A stretch of DNA of 64,000 nucleotides from Lentisphaera marina. Lineage in GTDB: Bacteria; Verrucomicrobiota; Lentisphaeria; Lentisphaerales; Lentisphaeraceae. The position numbers were made by a program, and so were the translations under genes. The notes beneath the pieces were generated by a model. That model saw only the letters and a list, made by a program, of their open reading frames with translations, was not told where the DNA came from and did not search any database. Of this stretch, positions 62,510 to 64,000 are shown piece by piece; the stretch's first letter is position 1, and every line of letters begins with the position of its first letter. The stretch spans positions 1,860,001-1,924,000 of the forward strand of contig NZ_JAQZZL010000002.1 in the NCBI RefSeq assembly GCF_028745505.1, read 5' to 3'.

Positions 62510-62659
62510 ATGAAACAGATATGGAAAAAACCTTCTATAACTCAGATCTCCTCCAGTTATGATACCTTATCGGGGGCTAATGATAACCAAGATGAAAACC
62601 CATCTCAAGGCGGGGGAAACGAAGAACCTGATGCAACCAAAAATGTTGTCGCAAGCTAA
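62510..62659 (+). CDS. Candidate lasso precursor A1 (49 residues)
   Basis: A 49-codon ORF. The leader has W5-K-K7-P8-S-I10, I13, S14, D18, T19. With Thr19 at -2 the core is residues 21-49: it starts SGANDNQDENPS, with Asp28 and Glu29 at core positions 8 and 9, suitable for an 8- or 9-membered ring closed on Ser21. The tail has a GGG turn and ends NVVAS; the terminal Ser is the expected site for the cluster kinase. The core has no bulky aromatic plug residue, which is unusual for a threaded lasso. Codon and RBS signals are weak, but promoter, position and leader agree. Confidence 0.75.
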   Translation: MKQIWKKPSITQISSSYDTLSGANDNQDENPSQGGGNEEPDATKNVVAS

Positions 62660-62887
62660 ATATTGTACTTAGAACATCCACACAGTTGAAAACTCTTGAT
62701 ATATCAACGCCACGCAAATCAACATCGCTATTTTTTCCTTAATAAAACTATGGCCAATCTCATGCAGGCATCTATTCATTTAAGTAAGAGCGTTTATTAA
62801 TGGCCCATATATTTATATCAACCTATTGAAACTTTATTTTACTCTTTATATAATTATTGAACAAAGATAATTATAGATAAGTTATAA
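62660..62887. other. Intergenic stretch after precursor A1
   Basis: AT-rich, no recognised gene or terminator. On the minus strand a 36-codon ORF (62669-62779) with an HEIGH string is bounded by stops and has no ribosome binding site; I do not call it. Confidence 0.5.
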
Positions 62888-63016
62888 ATGAAATCCACAA
62901 AAGAATCTATGCTCATCCCAGGTAAAATCTGGCATTATAAATGGTTGCATAGAAAAGCCCTTTGGTCTTCATACCATAGCTTCAGTTATGTACTTATATC
63001 TTATGTTAAAGAATGA
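62888..63016 (+). CDS. Possible 42-residue leader or micro-protein
   Basis: ORF of 42 codons rich in W, Y, H and K (KIWHYKWLHRKALW). Its stop overlaps the start of the next gene (ATGA), the pattern of translational coupling. No family recognised and no Shine-Dalgarno. It could be a small peptide of the cluster or just a coupling ORF. Confidence 0.4.
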   Translation: MKSTKESMLIPGKIWHYKWLHRKALWSSYHSFSYVLISYVKE

Positions 63017-64000
63017 ATAAATTAACTAAACTGCATATTGAGAAAATTACTCAACCTGACGACTTAACAGAAAAGCTATTGACTCCCAACATCGATGTTA
63101 TTACTCAAGCTTTTCAAGGTTTAAGAGACAGTATAGATTTTGTGGTCAATCAGATTGCCTTCGAACAATATGGACAAACTTTAAAACACTTATCATTTAC
63201 CCCTCCAGAAGATAAGTATTTTAAGCAAGACTTAATATCTTATATCCTTGACGAGTTCCAATGGCATAAGCCTTTATCATCCATTCCAAACACACTATCA
63301 CAGTACCCTGAGGGGCGGTGTTTTAACATCACGACTATCACCTATAATTTCGTTATGAACAACTTAGACCTCCCTGAGTTCAATCTTATATCTACATACC
63401 TAAAAGAAGGAGGTGTTTTTAAAATAATTTGGGGAGGGGTAAACCTGGAGTTTCAGACCGCTTTACAAATAGGAGGCTATTATGTAGATGTTGCTAGCGA
63501 TACAGTAGACTGGACAGAAGAAAAATTAACTATTGCCCCCCTAGCAAAGAGTGATTTCTATGAATTGCATCACTACAAGCAGTACGCACGAATAAAAGAG
63601 CCTTATCATAATTGTAAAATTTACCGCAATGACTGTTTATTAGAGATCGCATTGTTTTTTCCATTTTTTATCGTCTGTAATGAGACCTCAAAACTCCATA
63701 TTAACACTAGCCACCATATGGCACTTAGTAATTGTGAACAAAATTTCGTCCCCTTTACTGAACTAAACAATTTTCCCACCTTACCCATCAATTTTCAAAA
63801 ACAATTGATAAACAAATTATCTCTAAACTCAACCAACTTACTGTCCTATCAAATCTTCACACAAGAGGATACGCGTAATCAAATCAAAACCTTACTCAGT
63901 TTTACTGAAAAACAAAAACTAAACTCACTCAAGACCGCTCATAAACTAGCCCACTTTGTCAACTTTACCTTACACTCCGGTAAACCAAAGAAAATTGAAT
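63013..64000 (+). CDS. Unrecognised large protein, 3' end outside the window
   Basis: Open for 329 codons from the ATG at 63013 to the last base, with no stop. Mixed alpha/beta composition, no signal peptide or membrane helix. Visible stretches such as FNITTITYNFVMNNLDLPEFNL, GGVFKIIWGGVNLEFQTALQIGGYYVDVAS and ITYIL-type helices match no family I know. Aromatic- and Asn-rich. Next to precursor A1 in the same direction, so it may be another RiPP tailoring or immunity protein; this is position only. Confidence 0.75.
   Translation, partial: MNKLTKLHIEKITQPDDLTEKLLTPNIDVITQAFQGLRDSIDFVVNQIAFEQYGQTLKHLSFTPPEDKYFKQDLISYILDEFQWHKPLSSIPNTLSQYPEGRCFNITTITYNFVMNNLDLPEFNLISTYLKEGGVFKIIWGGVNLEFQTALQIGGYYVDVASDTVDWTEEKLTIAPLAKSDFYELHHYKQYARIKEPYHNCKIYRNDCLLEIALFFPFFIVCNETSKLHINTSHHMALSNCEQNFVPFTELNNFPTLPINFQKQLINKLSLNSTNLLSYQIFTQEDTRNQIKTLLSFTEKQKLNSLKTAHKLAHFVNFTLHSGKPKKIE

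Noticed and set aside
62669..62779. A 36-codon minus-strand ORF containing the string HEIGH, like a zinc metallopeptidase site.
   Set aside because: Bounded by an immediate upstream stop, no ribosome binding site, no flanking metallopeptidase features; most likely chance, at best a remnant.

Overview
The window is AT-rich, tightly packed chromosomal DNA from a Gram-negative bacterium. An outer-membrane lipid-transport (Mla-type) operon, lipoproteins, a complete Na+-translocating NADH:quinone reductase (nqrA-F), a planctomycete/lentisphaera-style Ser/Thr kinase with a zinc-ribbon N-terminus and a bacterial tricorn-like protease together suggest a marine member of the PVC group, most likely Lentisphaerota. 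That placement is inferred from gene style only; no rRNA gene is present to confirm it. No tRNA, rRNA, CRISPR array, insertion sequence or phage gene was recognised.

Layout. 1-10 kb: acetyltransferase fragment, rhodanese, a large SWIM/SNF2 helicase, the Mla lipid-transport operon and a DUF389 membrane protein. 9.5-19 kb: nusB-ftsY, an M3 oligopeptidase, a tricorn-like protease with an 18-bp tandem repeat, a PfkB sugar kinase, and an MglA/MglB-like polarity module with a stand-alone GspE-N-like protein. 19-24 kb: a compact lipid or polyene-type cluster (acyltransferase, phytoene-desaturase-like oxidoreductase, ACP, KAS II, and a divergent KAS III). 24-46 kb: mostly housekeeping genes (trmL, rnr, moeA-moaA, sigma factor, rlmB-like, gshA, xth) plus a ferrochelatase fused to an MFS transporter and several uncharacterised small proteins, two of them very short and overlapping. 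46-55 kb: lactonase, the nqr operon with an NqrM-like maturation protein at its head, and hisS.

55.5-64 kb is the most distinctive part: a lasso-peptide type RiPP cluster. The machinery runs on the + strand: B2 leader peptidase, ABC exporter, PqqD-like B1 (RRE), a YkgJ-type Cys-cluster protein, an HprK-like peptide kinase and an asparagine-synthetase-like cyclase. It is followed by two very short precursor genes. One (A2) is on the - strand just downstream of a 2-oxoglutarate/Fe(II) hydroxylase; the other (A1) is divergent from that hydroxylase and has a good sigma70-type promoter. The two precursors align without gaps over their first 29 residues: W-x-K-P leader motif, Thr19 at leader position -2, Ser21 as predicted core residue 1, and Asp/Glu at core positions 8 and 9. 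A1 ends in Ser, the residue that known lasso-peptide kinases phosphorylate; A2 does not. A long unrecognised protein, preceded by a 42-codon ORF with an ATGA overlap, follows A1 and runs off the window. A plausible scheme is: B1 binds the leader, B2 cleaves after residue 20, the cyclase closes an 8- or 9-residue macrolactam, the kinase and hydroxylase decorate the peptide, and the ABC protein exports it.
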